The position numbers and the translations under genes are program-made. From RGIG8597 sp050872545 (GTDB lineage Bacteria; Spirochaetota; GWE2-31-10): a DNA stretch of 7,157 nt. How positions within the stretch are numbered: the stretch's first letter is position 1; each line of letters opens with the position of its first letter. Of this stretch, positions 5,088-7,157 are shown piece after piece. The stretch covers positions 1 to 7,157 of the forward strand of contig JBNMHA010000118.1 of the NCBI GenBank assembly GCA_050872545.1. The letters run 5' to 3'. Below the pieces are notes generated by a model. It made no database searches, was not told where the DNA came from, and saw nothing but the letters and a program-made list of their open reading frames with translations.

Positions 5088-7037
5088 TTACACATCAAGA
5101 TTTTTTACATACTGCGCGTTCTTTTCTATAAACTCGCGTCTTGGTTCAACTTCCGAGCCCATCAGCATTGAAATTACTTCATCCGCTGTATATTCATCAG
5201 ACAAAGTTACCTTTATGATGTTTCTTGTTTCCGGATTCATTGTAGTTTCCCACAGTTGATCCGGGTTCATCTCTCCCAAACCTTTATAACGCTGAACTTC
5301 AATCGATTTGTCAACTTTATCAGCCGCAATGTTGTTCTCAGAAATAACTTTCTTCATTATTGAATCTTTTTCTTCATCTGAATACGCATAATGAATGTCT
5401 TTAGGTTTGCTTTTGTAAACAATTCTGTACAACGGAGGACATGCCAAATAAACGTGACCGCGTTCTATCAGCCCTTTCATGTAGCGATAGAAAAATGTCA
5501 GAAGCAACGTTCTGATATGCGATCCATCGACATCGGCATCTGCCATAATGATAATTTTTCCGTAACGTAGTTTTGAATAATCAAGTTTTTCTCCGACACC
5601 GATTCCGATAGCCTGAATTACCGGATACAGCTTGTCATTTTCCACTACACGCGACTCACCGCTTTTTTCTACATTAAGCATTTTTCCCCACAAAGACAAA
5701 ATGGCCTGAGTTTTTCTGTCACGCCCTTGCTTTGCAGAACCGCCCGCAGAATCACCCTCAACTAAGTAAATCTCTGTATTTTCCGGGTTTTTATCGGAAC
5801 AATCTGCAAGTTTTCCCGGCAGCCCAAGTGAATCCATCGCATTTTTTCGTCTGGTAGCTTCTCGCGCACGTCGTGCGGCACAGCGAGCTTCATACGCTAC
5901 AATACTTTTTTGAATTATCTGCTTTGCAATAGCCGGATATTGGTCAAAATAGTTTGAAAGTTCGTTGTAAACAGTCGAATCTACAAGCCCTTTAACATCA
6001 TTATTTCCCAATTTTGTTTTCGTCTGACCTTCAAACTGCGGATTTTTAATCTTTAGAGAAATTATTGCGGTTAAACCTTCACGAACATCATCACCTTCAA
6101 GCTTTTCGCAATTTTTTGTCTGCTGTTTAAGCTTTATCATCTGATCGTTAAAAACGCGTGTCAATGCAGTTTTAAAACCGGTTAAATGAGTTCCGCCTTC
6201 GTGAGTGTTGATATTATTTACAAATGAGAAAACTTTTTCCTCATAGGAATCAGAATAAGCCATAGCAATTTCGATGATAGAATCTTCTTTTTCAGACTGA
6301 ATGAAAATCGTATCGTGAAGCGGCTTTTTTGTTCTGTTTAAGAAATCTACAAATGAAACAATTCCGCCCTCGTAATAAAAATCAACGCTTTTAGCCTTGC
6401 CTTCATCTTCACTTACACGCTGGTCTTCCAAATGAATGCGAATTCCTTTGTTCAGGAAAGACAACTCTCTTAGTCTGCGCGACAGAACTTCGTAACTCGG
6501 AACTGTTTCTGTAAATATTTGTGCGTCAGGCTTCCACCAAACTGTAGTACCTGTAGTATCGGCATCACCTATTATTTCCAGTCCGCTTGTACAAACACCG
6601 CGTGAAAATGTCTGTCTGTATCTTTTCCCATTTCGGCAAACCGTTACACTACAGCTTTCAGACAATGCATTTACTACACTCGCCCCTACTCCGTGAAGTC
6701 CGCCGGAAACTTTGTAATTGTCGTTGTTAAACTTTCCGCCAGCGTTAAGCTTTGTATAAACAAGCTCCACTCCGGAAAGTCCGGTAGCTTTATGAATATC
6801 TACCGGAATACCGCGCCCGTCATCGCTTACTTCAAAAGAATTGTCTTCTTTTATGATTACGCAAATATTCTTACAATAACCAGCCAATGCTTCATCCACC
6901 GCATTATCAACAATCTCATAAACAAGATGATGCAGACCGTCGATTCCTGTAGAACCGATGTACATTCCCGGACGTGCACGAACATGCTCTATTCCGTCTA
7001 ATGCCTGAAGATTGGAAGAATCATAATGTGATGACAT
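5088..7037 (-). CDS. gyrB: DNA gyrase subunit B
   Basis: GyrB is the ATPase subunit of DNA gyrase (A2B2), which introduces negative supercoils. The protein is complete at 649 residues. The GHKL ATPase domain shows E41 and N45 in YEIVDNAVDEAL, DDGRGIP (72-78) and SGGLHGVG (111-118). QTKTKLG (338-344) holds the ATP-contacting transducer lysine. The TOPRIM domain has EGDSAGG (427-433, Mg-binding E427) and DADVDG (500-505, D500 and D502). The end carries QRYKGLGEMNPDQLWETTM (582-600), characteristic of GyrB rather than ParE, and finishes with REFIEKNAQYVKNLDV. It lacks the roughly 170-residue insert of enterobacterial GyrB, as in most bacteria. The start is ATG 7037-7035, with AGGA seven bases upstream (complement of 7045-7048). 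It is transcribed alone towards the sensor operon and closed by the terminator at 5017-5056. The TOPRIM neighbour sequence LSLWGKMLNVEK, with Trp in place of the commoner Arg, is probably a lineage variant. Confidence 0.97.
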   Translation of the reverse strand: MSSHYDSSNLQALDGIEHVRARPGMYIGSTGIDGLHHLVYEIVDNAVDEALAGYCKNICVIIKEDNSFEVSDDGRGIPVDIHKATGLSGVELVYTKLNAGGKFNNDNYKVSGGLHGVGASVVNALSESCSVTVCRNGKRYRQTFSRGVCTSGLEIIGDADTTGTTVWWKPDAQIFTETVPSYEVLSRRLRELSFLNKGIRIHLEDQRVSEDEGKAKSVDFYYEGGIVSFVDFLNRTKKPLHDTIFIQSEKEDSIIEIAMAYSDSYEEKVFSFVNNINTHEGGTHLTGFKTALTRVFNDQMIKLKQQTKNCEKLEGDDVREGLTAIISLKIKNPQFEGQTKTKLGNNDVKGLVDSTVYNELSNYFDQYPAIAKQIIQKSIVAYEARCAARRAREATRRKNAMDSLGLPGKLADCSDKNPENTEIYLVEGDSAGGSAKQGRDRKTQAILSLWGKMLNVEKSGESRVVENDKLYPVIQAIGIGVGEKLDYSKLRYGKIIIMADADVDGSHIRTLLLTFFYRYMKGLIERGHVYLACPPLYRIVYKSKPKDIHYAYSDEEKDSIMKKVISENNIAADKVDKSIEVQRYKGLGEMNPDQLWETTMNPETRNIIKVTLSDEYTADEVISMLMGSEVEPRREFIEKNAQYVKNLDV

Positions 7038-7070
7038 ATTTTATTCCTGTTTTTTAATTTTATTGTAAAT

Positions 7071-7107
7071 AAAAAAATCAGCTGCGGTTATCAAAAAACA
7101 GCAGCCG
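7071..7107 (-). terminator. Intrinsic-terminator-like hairpin in front of gyrB (possible attenuator)
   Basis: On the minus strand, CGGCTGC (complement of 7101-7107) pairs with GCAGCTG (complement of 7079-7085) through one G-U pair, around a 15-base loop, with one more U-A pair possible at the base. An A and then seven Ts (7077-7071) follow. The shape fits an intrinsic terminator. It lies 33 bases before the gyrB start codon and downstream of a promoter-like sequence, so it may attenuate gyrB. Alternatively it may end an unseen upstream gene. Confidence 0.6.
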
Positions 7108-7119
7108 AAAATTTTTGCT

Positions 7120-7148
7120 AATATATGAAAATACACGGTAAAAGTCAA
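7120..7148 (-). promoter_or_regulatory. Probable sigma-70-type gyrB promoter
   Basis: On the minus strand, TTGACT (complement of 7143-7148; 5 of 6 consensus bases) is separated by exactly 17 bases from TATATT (complement of 7120-7125; 5 of 6). Transcription would begin near 7113, giving a leader of about 75 bases before the gyrB ATG. This is the best promoter match in the window. Confidence 0.6.
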
Positions 7149-7157
7149 GGTCAGTGC

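Noticed and set aside
7041..7157. Minus-strand frame open from the window edge to TAA 7043-7041, about 38 codons, hydrophobic with a basic tail
   Set aside because: It could be the C-terminus of an upstream gene. It is short, AT-rich and overlaps a good promoter and a terminator-like hairpin, so it cannot be supported as a gene here.
7125..7157. Plus-strand ATG at 7125 (MKIHGKSQGQC) as the start of a divergent gene
   Set aside because: Only 11 codons are visible and no Shine-Dalgarno precedes it. It also overlaps the gyrB -10 region.
1..7157. CRISPR arrays, tRNA, rRNA, complete transposase genes or an anti-phage system beyond the Res and helicase remnants
   Set aside because: No regularly spaced repeats, cloverleaf sequences or transposase motifs were seen on either strand.

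Overview
The window looks like part of a low-GC anaerobic bacterial chromosome, most likely a spirochaete of the Treponema type. This is inferred from a 649-residue GyrB of the compact form, an iron-hydrogenase-like chemoreceptor typical of strict anaerobes, and the general look of the proteins. No rRNA or tRNA is present, so the assignment is tentative.

Layout: (1) Bases 1-1351, plus strand, are accessory defence DNA. They hold the C-terminal nuclease end of a type III restriction enzyme (Res), cut by the window edge, and then a 117-codon remnant of a large SNF2-type helicase that loses homology after about residue 101. The Res part looks richer in G+C than the rest. (2) Bases 1454-2398, minus strand, hold argC (type 2 N-acetyl-gamma-glutamyl-phosphate reductase), the only arginine gene visible. 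(3) Bases 2399-2662 hold no gene. They carry two REP-like palindromes in opposite orientation and a 9-bp inverted repeat. (4) Bases 2663-4800, minus strand, are a two-gene unit. A soluble receptor combines ferredoxin-type clusters, an [FeFe]-hydrogenase H-domain, another 4Fe-4S domain and a methyl-accepting chemotaxis signalling domain. A cysteine-rich small protein follows, and its TTG start overlaps the receptor's stop. (5) Bases 4801-5087 hold the receptor's leader and promoter region and the strong gyrB terminator. (6) Bases 5088-7037, minus strand, hold a complete gyrB, preceded by a good sigma-70-like promoter and an intrinsic-terminator-like hairpin lying between promoter and start codon.

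The genes do not form one pathway. Core housekeeping genes (gyrB, argC) sit beside a redox/H2-sensing chemotaxis unit and a decaying restriction/helicase island. The points most worth following are the receptor with its altered H-cluster site and its translationally coupled Cys-rich partner, and the possible attenuator in front of gyrB.
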